Position numbers and translations under genes: made by a program
Source: Deltaproteobacteria bacterium RIFOXYA12_FULL_58_15
GTDB taxonomy: Bacteria > Myxococcota > XYA12-FULL-58-9
Direction: 5' to 3'
Length of the DNA: 35,969 nt
NCBI GenBank assembly: GCA_001798605.1
Contig: MGST01000327.1
Coordinates: 514 to 36,482 of the forward strand
Notes under the pieces: model-generated
Seen by the model: the letters and a program-made list of their open reading frames with translations, nothing else
What the model was told of the DNA's origin: nothing
The model's database searches: none
In this document: positions 15,748 through 24,789 of the stretch, piece by piece
How positions within the stretch are numbered: the first letter of the stretch is position 1
How the letters are laid out: each line of letters opens with the position of its first letter

Positions 15748-17640
15748 TCAATAATAACCGACCTTGACAAGCATTCCGCTCGCACCCACGAGCCACAGAC
15801 GACGAAGCTCACCGGCCCCCGTCACCCACAGGGCGGTGATATTCTCTGAGATGCCATTGTCGATGCACTCGCCCGTGGTCGGCTCAGGGTTACAAAGCAC
15901 CGCGATGTCGCCGCCGTACTCGAGCAGCACACCCGAGTCACCGACTGCGTAACCTCTCTCCTGCCCAAGGGAAAACACTCCAGAGAGAAACGCCGGTGGT
16001 GCCCCTTGACGCGTTTCGAGACCACAGCCGCTCCCCGGTGCGATCATCACCACGGCACCACCAGCACCGACAGCGTGGAAAACTCCTTCCCGCTGGCTCA
16101 CCGACGCCAAGACCGGGCGTTCATCGAGAGGATGGGGCGTCGCGGATGCACAATCGGGACGAATCCATACTTCGGTGGGATCGAGTTGCCCACCAAGATT
16201 GAGATAGACGATCGTGCCGCCAGCGCCAACGGCAACCACCGTGCTGCCATCCGAGGTCACAGCGCGCAACGTTTTGTCGAGACGGAAGAAGCAATAGGGA
16301 CATGCGTCGGAGCACTCCCCCGCCACAAGGGCACCGCAGGCATTGTCAGCGCGCAGGCCTGTGCGATCCTCGACCAAGGACAGGCACCCGGGCCCCTGAC
16401 AGGCGGCGCCGGTGAGCTCATCCTGGTCACCGCTCACACAGCAAGCGCCGTTCGCACAATTGCACTGGGTCTTGTAGACATTGCATTGAGCTGGACAACG
16501 CGGCGCCAAACGCCCTTGGCAATTCTGGCCAGGGCCGACGGGATCTTGGAATGGACAATCGTTGCTATGAAAGTACGCCAGTTGTTCTTGTGCAATCCAC
16601 GCACCGCGGTCGGTTATGGGCAACAACGGAGCGGCCACAGTCTGCGCGGCGTTGGGCCCAGCGTAGGTGATCACTGTGCCATTCTCGCCAACCGCCACCA
16701 CCATGACATGGGTGTTCTCGTAGACCATGGCCCAAACATCCATGAGCGTCGGACGAAATTCATCGAGGTCCCGCTCGCCAATCTCTCTGTCACAGACCGT
16801 GCCGACACCGTCGGCGTCGGGATCGGCCTGCGGTGCCCTCTCGCCACAATAGCCATCGATGCAGTCCTCACCTCCTGCACAGGTTCCGCCGCAGGTCGCC
16901 GGTAGAAATGCACCATCGTCGGGCCATTCCAAACATGTCTGGTTCTCGAAGTCGTCGTCGAGGTCGGTGATGGGCCGCATGGTGCCGTTGGGACTGCTTC
17001 GGCAGTTGTCATCACAATTGTTGGTCCCACTGCTCTTGCAGGTGTCCTTGCAACTCCACCAACCGTCTGGTCCCCCCGTGATTGGATCACCACCGCCGTC
17101 GTCGAGAATTCCATCGCCGTCGGAGTCGGGACAAAACGGATCGATCTTCACATAGGGAGTGAAGCCAACCCCAGGCTCTGAGATCGTCTGCCACACTCCA
17201 TTCTCAGGGGTTGGATTGGCGACAGCAGACGGGTTGGGATGAAAATGCAACAGGGTTCCGTTCCACCCCACCGCAAACATCTCACCATCAACTCGCTCCT
17301 GACCAAAGTCACGACCGTTCTCAACACCCCAAATGCCGGTGAGATGCTCTGTGGTCCCCGAAGGCATGGTCTTCCAATGACCCTCGGGGTTTGTGGGGGT
17401 CGCCCGGTTGGTGATGATCGCCCCATACCAACCAACGACAAACAGCGCACCATCACTGCGACCCCAGACATCGGTGAAGGTCATGTTGCCTTGGTTGTGC
17501 TCAATCGTCTCGAAATGCCACCTCGGTGGCTCATCCACGTCGCCCTTGGCGACCGCCCCAGCGGTTTTCTCCTGGCAGCCCGCAAAGCTCGCAGACATGA
17601 GCAGAACAGCAAAAAGAGGATGTCGATGCTTTCGAACCAT
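15748..17640 (-). CDS. Predicted lipoprotein with beta-propeller-like and calcium-type repeats
   Basis: A predicted lipoprotein of 630 residues. I start it at ATG 17640 because the protein then begins MVRKHRHPLFAVLLMSASFAGC, a good lipoprotein signal; a longer reading to 17718 would bury it. Repeated GxxG-centred blades such as DVWGRSDGALFVVGWYGAI, MFAVGWNGTLLHF and VMVVAVGENGTVITY suggest a beta-propeller like the BNR or YCF48 type. An inserted Cys-rich stretch contains thrombospondin type 3-like motifs (DSDGDGILDDGGGD, DPDADGVGTVCD) likely to bind calcium. TACCCT lies six bases before the ATG and no ribosome site is visible. It is divergent from the VWA-like lipoprotein gene, with 129 bases between the starts. 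The function is unknown. Confidence 0.8.
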   Translation of the reverse strand: MVRKHRHPLFAVLLMSASFAGCQEKTAGAVAKGDVDEPPRWHFETIEHNQGNMTFTDVWGRSDGALFVVGWYGAIITNRATPTNPEGHWKTMPSGTTEHLTGIWGVENGRDFGQERVDGEMFAVGWNGTLLHFHPNPSAVANPTPENGVWQTISEPGVGFTPYVKIDPFCPDSDGDGILDDGGGDPITGGPDGWWSCKDTCKSSGTNNCDDNCRSSPNGTMRPITDLDDDFENQTCLEWPDDGAFLPATCGGTCAGGEDCIDGYCGERAPQADPDADGVGTVCDREIGERDLDEFRPTLMDVWAMVYENTHVMVVAVGENGTVITYAGPNAAQTVAAPLLPITDRGAWIAQEQLAYFHSNDCPFQDPVGPGQNCQGRLAPRCPAQCNVYKTQCNCANGACCVSGDQDELTGAACQGPGCLSLVEDRTGLRADNACGALVAGECSDACPYCFFRLDKTLRAVTSDGSTVVAVGAGGTIVYLNLGGQLDPTEVWIRPDCASATPHPLDERPVLASVSQREGVFHAVGAGGAVVMIAPGSGCGLETRQGAPPAFLSGVFSLGQERGYAVGDSGVLLEYGGDIAVLCNPEPTTGECIDNGISENITALWVTGAGELRRLWLVGASGMLVKVGYY

Positions 17641-17769
17641 AGTGCGAGGGTACCCCAAGAACTGCGGCGTGGCCACCCTGCTCTGCTGGGCAATTGACCA
17701 CAAAACGCGGGGCCACACATACCCATGGGCATTGGGCCCAACAGCGGGTAGACTGGCTTGGGGAAGACC

Positions 17770-19959
17770 ATGAAAAACTGCACTGCCATGCTAAAGATCT
17801 GCCTGTTCATTCCACTCATGGTGGCCTTGGGCTGCACCGACTCCGATATCTACACCGCGACGGGTGTCGAGCCCTACCGCCCCGATCGCATCGCCATTAC
17901 TGGACGGTTGTGCACAGAGGACATCACGGGTCCCAATTTCCCGGTGAAGATTCTCACGATGATCGACACCACCAATGCGATGTTCAACGCCGACCCTGAC
18001 CTCTACAGGTTCTGCGGACCAGGTGCGTCGACATGCGCCTCGGGCAGTCTCAATGGTTTCGTTGACCGCATGCGCAACCAGCAGAACGTTCGCCTCGGCT
18101 TTGCTGGCATCTCCAATGTATCGAAACCCATTACCCCAGTGCCCGCGGCATTGTGCCAACCGCCCCCATGCGATGCACAACAGTTCTTCTCCGGCCGTGA
18201 TATCGACGGCGGCCTCTTGCAGAGCGCCCTTTCGCTGCCCACGGGCAACCAACGGGACATCTCCAATGCCATATCCCAGGCCGAGAGCTTCATTACTGCC
18301 GACATGGCGTCCTCATCGGCGGGTGAAATCCTGCGTAGTCGTTATCTGGTATTTATGCTCCTCGCCGGACCGCCAACAAACTCTGTGGCCACCTCGCAGC
18401 TGGTGCAACAGGTCGAGCATCTGCGAGACTTTGTTTACAGCAAAGGAGCGTTGGAGTTTCGCCTGAACATAGGTCTGCTCTATTTTGGCAATCGCAGCAT
18501 CACTGCGCCACCGACAGGATACGGCTGCCATTTGCCGGAGGGCAGCACGGCCTGCAGTTGCGGGGGATCCTGCGTGGGTGACAACCCCAACTACTGCTCC
18601 GCTTGCTGCGCCACCGCAGGCAGTCCGCCGTCGCCCTTTGGCAGCTTGAGCTGGGAGGTCTACAACGAACAAGCGAGTCAGGTTTATTCTGCCCTGTCCT
18701 TCGCAGGGGACGGATTGTTTCGTGAGTTCGAATGCCCCGCCGTCATGGAGATCCGCCTCGACGCGGCAGCCACTTCGATCCAGCTGAAACGAAAAGATAT
18801 CGTCGCCTACAATATCAACGTCAAGCTGGCAATCGACGGCCCGGTCATCGACAGCGATGGTGACGGTTTGGCAGATTATGAGGAAGCACGAGCACAGCCG
18901 CACACCAATACCGACAACTGGGACACCGACGGAGATGGGCTCAGCGACCGTCTCGAGTTTCGAGCCTTCCCGCGCCAAGACCCGACCGACAACACCGACC
19001 GACCGGCTTCCTGTCCTGATCCAGAGATACTCGGCATCATTCCCGATCAAGACCTCGATCTCCTCAACGACTGCGAAGAGGGACTCTTGCAAACAAGCCC
19101 GTCAATTCCCGACACAGACGGCGATGGCTTACCCGACGCGCTCGAATTTATGAGTAGCACCGTGCCAACCTCTGCGGACGACCGTTTGCTCGATTTTGAC
19201 GGTGATGGCATCGCCAATGCTGAGGAAGTGTTGGCACACACGAACCCGCGGACCAACGATGGCCGCCTGCGAGGAGCAGAGGGTTACCGCACGGAGATCA
19301 TTGATCTCGGAATCCGCACCGTCTCCGACATGGAGGACACTCGGCAGCTTCGCGCCATCAGCTTCCGTTCTGCATCCAACAACGTCGTTGGTGGAGCGGG
19401 CCTGTTGCGGTGGAACTACACCGGCAAGACGATGAGCGCCGACGGCCGCGATGCCTCACCACGCAGCGTCGAGTGGAGCGACGCCAGGTGGCAGATTCCG
19501 CCCTATTTCACACCCATCCCCACGGTCATCGACGAGGGAAGCGGAATGTACACTCTGCGCGCTGAGAGCGCGTCGACCGGCGAAATCTTGGAAATCAAGG
19601 TATACGTCCACGAAAATTGGCTTCCCGATGAAGACACCGAAGTCTTCCCGTTGATCTCCACCTCCGACCGCAACTGCTACGACGTGCAAATCTCCAACAT
19701 CAAGCTCCTGCAGACCCGCGAAGCAGAAGACATCATCCACGTCGGCGAGACCCACGAGGAAGGCACCAACCACATCCTGGTGTTCTTCACCCAGGCTCCA
19801 GAAGACCGACTCGACTCGCCAGGCATTGCCAAGGTTGCGGTCCTCGATCCTGTGATCTACCGCTGCACGGATCCCAATGACATCGAGTCATGCGCGCGCA
19901 ATCCTGACTCCGGCTTCCTCGAGATCACCGATGCCGACTTCGCCGCGTCGGTGCCATAG
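17770..19959 (+). CDS. Lipoprotein with degenerate VWA-like domain and thrombospondin type 3 repeats
   Basis: A 729-residue predicted lipoprotein (MKNCTAMLKICLFIPLMVALGC, lipobox ALGC). The ATG at 17770 follows GGGGA; an in-frame TTG 12 bases earlier is less likely. The N-terminal about 330 residues resemble a von Willebrand A domain, with a hydrophobic strand then IDTTNAM where an intact MIDAS would read DxSxS, and a later FMLLAGPP strand. A Cys-rich insert (CSCGGSC, CSACCATAGS) interrupts it. Residues about 360-500 hold calcium-binding repeats DSDGDGLADYEE, DTDGDGLSDRLEF, DTDGDGLPDALEF and DFDGDGIANAEE. The C-terminal part is beta-rich and unassigned. It is followed after 11 bases by another lipoprotein gene, so they probably form one operon. 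It is likely a surface protein. Confidence 0.85.
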   Translation: MKNCTAMLKICLFIPLMVALGCTDSDIYTATGVEPYRPDRIAITGRLCTEDITGPNFPVKILTMIDTTNAMFNADPDLYRFCGPGASTCASGSLNGFVDRMRNQQNVRLGFAGISNVSKPITPVPAALCQPPPCDAQQFFSGRDIDGGLLQSALSLPTGNQRDISNAISQAESFITADMASSSAGEILRSRYLVFMLLAGPPTNSVATSQLVQQVEHLRDFVYSKGALEFRLNIGLLYFGNRSITAPPTGYGCHLPEGSTACSCGGSCVGDNPNYCSACCATAGSPPSPFGSLSWEVYNEQASQVYSALSFAGDGLFREFECPAVMEIRLDAAATSIQLKRKDIVAYNINVKLAIDGPVIDSDGDGLADYEEARAQPHTNTDNWDTDGDGLSDRLEFRAFPRQDPTDNTDRPASCPDPEILGIIPDQDLDLLNDCEEGLLQTSPSIPDTDGDGLPDALEFMSSTVPTSADDRLLDFDGDGIANAEEVLAHTNPRTNDGRLRGAEGYRTEIIDLGIRTVSDMEDTRQLRAISFRSASNNVVGGAGLLRWNYTGKTMSADGRDASPRSVEWSDARWQIPPYFTPIPTVIDEGSGMYTLRAESASTGEILEIKVYVHENWLPDEDTEVFPLISTSDRNCYDVQISNIKLLQTREAEDIIHVGETHEEGTNHILVFFTQAPEDRLDSPGIAKVAVLDPVIYRCTDPNDIESCARNPDSGFLEITDADFAASVP

Positions 19960-19970
19960 TAGAGACAACC

Positions 19971-20456
19971 ATGAGACAACTCCTCCTACTCCTCTACCTC
20001 GGAACCTCGATCGCCTGCGACCCCGGTTCTGAAGAATCTTTCTTGCAGGGCCGATCCCTTCAGCCTTGTCTGCAAAACATACCGGTGTGTCCCGACTTCT
20101 TCGCCCGTTGCGAGCTCAACGAGACGACCTACGCCCAAATGCGGTTCCCTGACGACTCACCGTTTCACTTCCTCGTGTCGGCGCTTCCCGAGGAAGAGAT
20201 CGAAGTGACTCTCTATTTCGTCACCCAAAACGATGTGGGCCTGTCAACCAACATCCTCTGGTACGAGCCCGGGTGCTCCGACGTCTACAAGTGGAAGAGC
20301 GAGGGGCTGGACATCTTCGCCGAAGCCGAGGACTCCAATACCTTTGTTCGCAAAGAAAGGGTCTATGAAGGTGGCGACCATCCCATCGAGATCGATTCCG
20401 ATATGCGCTCCATTGTGGACGTCACCGTCAAAGTGAAGATTCCCGGAACCCGCTAA
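19971..20456 (+). CDS. Small predicted lipoprotein downstream of the VWA-like lipoprotein
   Basis: A 161-residue protein with a short signal (MRQLLLLLYLGTSIAC) whose lipobox SIAC gives Cys at residue 16. The mature part contains a Cys cluster (CLQNIPVCPDFFARC) and a later single Cys, then an acidic, beta-rich body. I do not recognise a family. It starts 11 bases after the stop of the preceding lipoprotein gene and is likely co-expressed and perhaps a partner of it. It converges on the alpha/beta hydrolase gene; the 65-base gap shows no clear terminator. Confidence 0.8.
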   Translation: MRQLLLLLYLGTSIACDPGSEESFLQGRSLQPCLQNIPVCPDFFARCELNETTYAQMRFPDDSPFHFLVSALPEEEIEVTLYFVTQNDVGLSTNILWYEPGCSDVYKWKSEGLDIFAEAEDSNTFVRKERVYEGGDHPIEIDSDMRSIVDVTVKVKIPGTR

Positions 20457-20521
20457 TTCTCCCTGCAGACAGAGTCCCGCCACCGACGCCTAAGCGCGAC
20501 CTCCAAACCAACGCCCAAGTG

Positions 20522-21433
20522 TTACTCAAAGAGATGGCGTTTGATGCGCTCGAGCATCGCGCTCCAGCTCTGTTGCCCGACAGCCCGTTGGTAGGCGATC
20601 ACGTGATGATAGGTCTGCTCCGCGTCTATTGATTTGCGCAAGGAGATCCCCTGCCAGCGATTCAGGCCGTAGTCTGCGATCATGGCGCGCAGGGCGGCGG
20701 CGTCCACCAGCTCGTCGTCCTCATCGATGAAAACGAGAGTGGGCACATTGATGCGGTCACGCGCCAACGGCTCGAGCCCCTCCTGCAACGCAAACAGAGC
20801 TTCGTAGGCGGCGATCGGTGTCCCAAAGTTCGCTCGGTCGGCCTCGGGTGCGGAGCTCGGCAACACCAGGCCAGGCCAGGCTGACAAGAGTCGCACACCG
20901 CTGGCATACCAATGGACACACAGCGCGGGCGCCAAGAGCACCATGGCCTCGAAGCGGGCTCCACCCCCATTGACGAGATCTACGCCAACGAGCGCCCCCA
21001 GTGAAAAAGCAACGAAGACCAGAGGCACACCGGTCACATCTGCACGCTCGCGGGTCAAGAGATAGCCGCAACGGGTCTGTCGCCGCCAGGTGTCCGCATC
21101 GACCGACGCGAACGTCTGTTGACGGCTGATTGGATCCGAACCATGGCCGATGAGATCCAAACGCATGACGGCAACGCCCATGTTGTTGAGCTCGACAATG
21201 AGCTCGTTCATCCGTGAGGGCTCTTGATTGAGGCCGTGCATGACCAAGGCGACAGCCCGCGGCGTCGGGCTCGACGCCTCAAACCAGTGGGTGGCCTGCC
21301 ACAGCCCGCCACCGTCGAGAGAGCTCTCGCACTCACCGGGCACGAGGACGCTCAGGGCACCCACCAACCACGCCGTCATCATCGCCAGAGTGTCGTGCAC
21401 GAAGGTGAGGTTTGTCAAATCGACGTCCGTCAT
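20522..21433 (-). CDS. Alpha/beta hydrolase (serine aminopeptidase S33/lysophospholipase-like)
   Basis: A 303-residue alpha/beta-hydrolase-fold protein. VALVMHGLNQ supplies the oxyanion-hole region and RLDLIGHGSDP resembles monoacylglycerol lipases. The nucleophile elbow is AFSLG with Ser144, so the first Gly of GxSxG is Ala. Asp candidates lie in FIDEDDELVD, and His in EQTYHHVIAY. A hydrophobic stretch at about 18-33 (MMTAWLVGALSVLVPG) could be a signal or anchor, and a start at ATG 21382 would place it at the very N-terminus. Location is therefore uncertain. The gene stands alone on the minus strand, divergent from the beta-helix gene. Confidence 0.82.
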   Translation of the reverse strand: MTDVDLTNLTFVHDTLAMMTAWLVGALSVLVPGECESSLDGGGLWQATHWFEASSPTPRAVALVMHGLNQEPSRMNELIVELNNMGVAVMRLDLIGHGSDPISRQQTFASVDADTWRRQTRCGYLLTRERADVTGVPLVFVAFSLGALVGVDLVNGGGARFEAMVLLAPALCVHWYASGVRLLSAWPGLVLPSSAPEADRANFGTPIAAYEALFALQEGLEPLARDRINVPTLVFIDEDDELVDAAALRAMIADYGLNRWQGISLRKSIDAEQTYHHVIAYQRAVGQQSWSAMLERIKRHLFE

Positions 21434-21564
21434 GTCAGCTGTGGTGTGCGCAACGCCGGTGACGCCGGCGGCATTGGCCTTGTCGACACTGCCACAACGA
21501 GCTATCTAGGATTTGTCTGCCCGGCGTTCAGAGTGCTGAAAGGTCGCCAGGCACGCCAGGGTAT

Positions 21565-23847
21565 TTGACCGAGAACAGGGCTCATGTGAAGGCATCTGTT
21601 GGCCAACTCGATCCGTCGTTCAGGCCCAGGCCTCGAAGGAGGATCAACACTATCTACTGGAAACGCCTGCGACTGCGTTTTGCCGCGCGGTGTCTACTCC
21701 TGATCGCCGCACTGTCGGGTTGCGGCGTTGGAAAAATTTCGGTGCAGCGTAGCTGTGAAACGAACGCACAATGCCCGAGCGGGTTGTGTGGCGATGGGGC
21801 TTGTTTTCCGACGGTCTGCAGCGGCTCGTGCGCTGTCCGCGACGCCGCCACGGGGAACTGCCGACCGAATGCGACGTCGTGTACGGGCAGTTGCGCCACC
21901 TGCGTTGGCAGCGGTACGGAGTTCAACTGTTCGGCCGACGTGGCCCTTTGCACAAACACCTGCGACATGTGTAGCGGCTCGGGCACGAGCTTTGGCTGCA
22001 GTGCCGACCCAGAATGTAGCATTCCTACCTACTATGTGAGCAACCTCGGTGATGACGCCAATTTGGGCACCACACCGGCCGTCCCTTGGAAAACATTGGC
22101 CAGGGTCAATGCCGCAACATTGGCCGCGGGAGATACCGTGCTGCTCAGACGTGGGGAGATATTCACTGAACAGTTGATATCGCCACGATCATCTATCACC
22201 TTCGGAGCCTATGGCACGGGCGCCAAACCGGTCATCAGTGGATTCCGAACCGTCACCGGATGGATTGAACAAGCCAATGGGATCTACAGTGCCCCTTGGC
22301 CGGCAGATGCGAATTCGGTGACCGTAGACGGTGCTCCTACTCCTATGGGTAGATACCCCAAGACCGAATGGCTTACTTTCGAATCGTTTGTAGGAACAAC
22401 TTCAATTGCAGATAACCAATTGGTTGACTCCCCAAACTGGACCGGAGCAGAGGTGGTCATTAAGAAGAACAATTGGACTATTGACAGAAACCTAATCACC
22501 GAGCACAGAGACGGCACAATCACCTACGCGAGTGGTTCCACGTACAGCCCAGTTTTGGTTAATGGCGTTTTTAGCTATTTTCTACAACGTAGTGCCAATG
22601 CCCTCACAGAGTTTGGTGATTGGTATTCTACCGGCGAACATCTGTTCATGTATTTTGGCGCCAACAATCCAAGCGACCACACAATCAAGGCCAGCGTTAT
22701 CGACAAATTGATCGATATCAGTTATCGAAACAGCAACACATTTAAGGATTTGTCAATTGAGGGTAGTAATAATTTTGGCGTATACATTTATTTGTCAGAA
22801 AATATCTTTTTCCAAAACTGCGATTTTACTAACCATGGTGACGTGGCATTCTGGGGTGGTAGTTCAAACATCCTCACGGTGGATGGCTGCACTTTCGACA
22901 ATACAAACGGGATAGCCATGAATGTCAATGTAAAGACAACGGCAGTAAGGAATTGCCATGTGAACAACTCCGGGATGATTGCTGGTATGGGTAACAAATC
23001 GGGTGCCTCGTATTATGGACTGAAGATACGAAGTGCAGATGGAATTATCGAAAATAATGTCATTACAAATAGCGGTTATATACCGATAATTTTTAGCAAC
23101 AACAATATCAAAATCAGACACAACAAGGTGGACAATTTCTGTAATCTATTGACAGACGGCGCCGGCATTTACACTTACATTGAAACAACCAATCCACCAA
23201 GTATGGGGCAGGAGGTATACAACAATATTGTGATGAATGGTGGCGCGAATGGTCTATATTCTGACGGGGTTTCCAATCATGTGTCCTTCTACAACAACAC
23301 CATCATGAATATGGCTAAAAATGGCATTCATATGAATAATCCAACGAGCAATCTCGTTTATAATAATACATTCTACAACTGCACAAAATTCGGCATGAGT
23401 ATTCAGAATTTATATCAGGATACAGAATATTGGGTGATGGCTGCTGAAAATTCGCTGTATGGAAACCTAATTGTTCAAGGTTCAAACACACAAGGCATAA
23501 TGGAGTTGTGTGATGGCCGAACATATTCAATCGGTGGTTTTGGGACAAGTGACAACAATACGTTCATCGTTGAGTCGGACGGGCCCGGACTTTTTAGCGC
23601 ACTGCACGTGTTGCCGTCATACTCGGTCGTCCCTTATGACCTGACCGACTGGCGTGTGTTTTCGGGGCAGGAGGCCAACTCTACGCTAATTCCCACAACG
23701 CTTTCTGATGTTCAGCTTCTGTACAACGATACGTCAGAGGACAAAGTCTTTCCCCTTGATGCGCCAATGACTGACGCCGAGGGTGTTGAATATGAGTCGT
23801 CTGTCACACTTGCACCCTTCTCATCGATTGTGTTGTTGGCGTTGTGA
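21565..23847 (+). CDS. Right-handed beta-helix repeat lipoprotein with Cys-rich N-terminus and AT-rich core
   Basis: Up to 760 residues. A lipoprotein signal (CLLLIAALSGC) is followed by a Cys-rich region (CETNAQCPSGLCGDGAC and similar). From about residue 152 (IPTYYVSNLGDDANLG) a long parallel beta-helix follows, with N-rich PbH1-type rungs (NTFKDLSIEGSNNFGVYIY, SFYNNTIMNMAKNGIHM). Such domains often bind or cleave polysaccharide, but no catalytic set is evident. The start is uncertain. TTG 21565 and GTG 21586 (AGGG five bases before) both leave an unusually long head before the signal core, while the best ribosome site (AAGGAGG, 21636-21642) has only ATC codons downstream in frame. About 22340-23560 is far more AT-rich than its surroundings, which suggests import. 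In the 131-base upstream gap, TTGTCG (21480) and TATCTA (21503), 17 bases apart, form a weak promoter. Confidence 0.82.
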   Translation: MTENRAHVKASVGQLDPSFRPRPRRRINTIYWKRLRLRFAARCLLLIAALSGCGVGKISVQRSCETNAQCPSGLCGDGACFPTVCSGSCAVRDAATGNCRPNATSCTGSCATCVGSGTEFNCSADVALCTNTCDMCSGSGTSFGCSADPECSIPTYYVSNLGDDANLGTTPAVPWKTLARVNAATLAAGDTVLLRRGEIFTEQLISPRSSITFGAYGTGAKPVISGFRTVTGWIEQANGIYSAPWPADANSVTVDGAPTPMGRYPKTEWLTFESFVGTTSIADNQLVDSPNWTGAEVVIKKNNWTIDRNLITEHRDGTITYASGSTYSPVLVNGVFSYFLQRSANALTEFGDWYSTGEHLFMYFGANNPSDHTIKASVIDKLIDISYRNSNTFKDLSIEGSNNFGVYIYLSENIFFQNCDFTNHGDVAFWGGSSNILTVDGCTFDNTNGIAMNVNVKTTAVRNCHVNNSGMIAGMGNKSGASYYGLKIRSADGIIENNVITNSGYIPIIFSNNNIKIRHNKVDNFCNLLTDGAGIYTYIETTNPPSMGQEVYNNIVMNGGANGLYSDGVSNHVSFYNNTIMNMAKNGIHMNNPTSNLVYNNTFYNCTKFGMSIQNLYQDTEYWVMAAENSLYGNLIVQGSNTQGIMELCDGRTYSIGGFGTSDNNTFIVESDGPGLFSALHVLPSYSVVPYDLTDWRVFSGQEANSTLIPTTLSDVQLLYNDTSEDKVFPLDAPMTDAEGVEYESSVTLAPFSSIVLLAL

Positions 23848-23851
23848 CGGA

Positions 23852-23886
23852 AGTGGACCCCGCGACCTGCCTCCGGGCAGGCCACT
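23852..23886. terminator. Hairpin between convergent genes
   Basis: CCTGCC (23866-23871) and GGCAGG (23876-23881) form a six-base stem around a TCCG tetraloop. AGTGG (23852-23856) and CCACT (23882-23886) can extend it across a nine-base bulge on one side. It lies in the 73-base gap between the beta-helix and esterase genes. No T run follows on either strand, so it may act as a factor-dependent or processing structure rather than a classic intrinsic terminator. Confidence 0.4.
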
Positions 23887-23920
23887 GTCATGGGGAGACA
23901 AACGAGACCGACCTCTGTGA

Positions 23921-24784
23921 TCATTGAGGGCTTGGAACTGTCTTTCTTTGTGTGAACAACCACTCGATGAGACCTGGCTCACGGTAGGCGGGCTCCCATG
24001 CTGCATGGTTGACGGCTGGGTACTCGGTATACCGCGGCTCGCCACCGCCTCGGCGGATCGCCTCGATCATTTGGCGGGTCTCAGCGACCGGGACCACGTC
24101 GTCGTCGATGCCGTGAAATGCCCAGATGGGCATGTTCACCAGAGTGTTTGCTCTCGTTGGATCACCGCCGCCACAAATCGGCACCGCCGCCGCGAAATCC
24201 CCGGGCCAACGCTGAACAGCCTCCCAGGTTCCATATCCCCCCATCGAGACGCCGGTCACGTAGATGCGCTCTGTATCGATGGGAAGCTCTGCCTGCAGTT
24301 GATTCAAGAGCTGCCTGGTCAATAGCAGATTGTCCGTAGGCTCCGCCTGCATGACGCTGTGTTCGGTGGACCATCCGTACGTCGCCCAAAGCTCGCCCCG
24401 TGGCACAACAGGTGCGACGACGTACATCGGATGTTGCAATGACGCCACGCGCAGGAACTCTGTGATGTGCGCGATGTGCTCGCCGTGCCTCGCCCCACGG
24501 GAACCCGCGCTGTGGAGAAACAACAACACGGGATAGGTAACATCCTCCTCGGCTTTCGCAGCCACCTTGACCGGTGCCGCAAAGAAAAAACGCAACTCAG
24601 AGCCGTTGTGGACAAACTTTCGTTGCTCGAAGGCCACGATGTTCTTTCCCGCGGCTGTGCTAGCAGTGCTGGTCGCGCTGGTCGCGCTGGTCGCGCTGGC
24701 ACACAGGCAACTGCGTTCGCACGACGCCGCGACAAGGGCGATTGTGAGCGCCGCAATGATTTCATTGGCGGTTACCGTTGCCAT
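23921..24784 (-). CDS. Predicted exported esterase/phospholipase (alpha/beta hydrolase)
   Basis: A 287-residue protein. A hydrophobic N-terminus (ALTIALVAASC) looks like a signal peptide with an imperfect lipobox at Cys22. A low-complexity Ala/Thr/Ser linker follows. The enzyme domain resembles PHB-depolymerase or carboxylesterase-type hydrolases: the nucleophile elbow is GVSMGG with Ser180, an Asp lies in FHGIDDDVVP (227-229), and His260 is in PAVNHAAWE. It probably acts in the envelope or outside the cell on an ester; the substrate is unknown. The start is supported by GGAG eight bases upstream, which overlaps the final codons of the ABC exporter gene, so the two genes are translationally linked. 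Confidence 0.87.
   Translation of the reverse strand: MATVTANEIIAALTIALVAASCERSCLCASATSATSATSTASTAAGKNIVAFEQRKFVHNGSELRFFFAAPVKVAAKAEEDVTYPVLLFLHSAGSRGARHGEHIAHITEFLRVASLQHPMYVVAPVVPRGELWATYGWSTEHSVMQAEPTDNLLLTRQLLNQLQAELPIDTERIYVTGVSMGGYGTWEAVQRWPGDFAAAVPICGGGDPTRANTLVNMPIWAFHGIDDDVVPVAETRQMIEAIRRGGGEPRYTEYPAVNHAAWEPAYREPGLIEWLFTQRKTVPSPQ
24668..24699. repeat. Tandem 9-bp repeat in the esterase linker
   Basis: GCTGGTCGC occurs three times in direct succession (24668-24694) with a partial fourth copy. On the minus strand it encodes Ala-Thr-Ser repeats in the linker just after the signal peptide, so copy changes keep the frame. Confidence 0.85.
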
Positions 24785-24789
24785 TGCTG

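Noticed and set aside
17641-17718. N-terminal extension of the propeller-like lipoprotein to 17718
   Set aside because: It would precede a good lipoprotein signal at MVRKHRH and place it internally.
20457-20521. Terminator between the small lipoprotein and the hydrolase gene
   Set aside because: No stem with adequate pairing or T run was visible.
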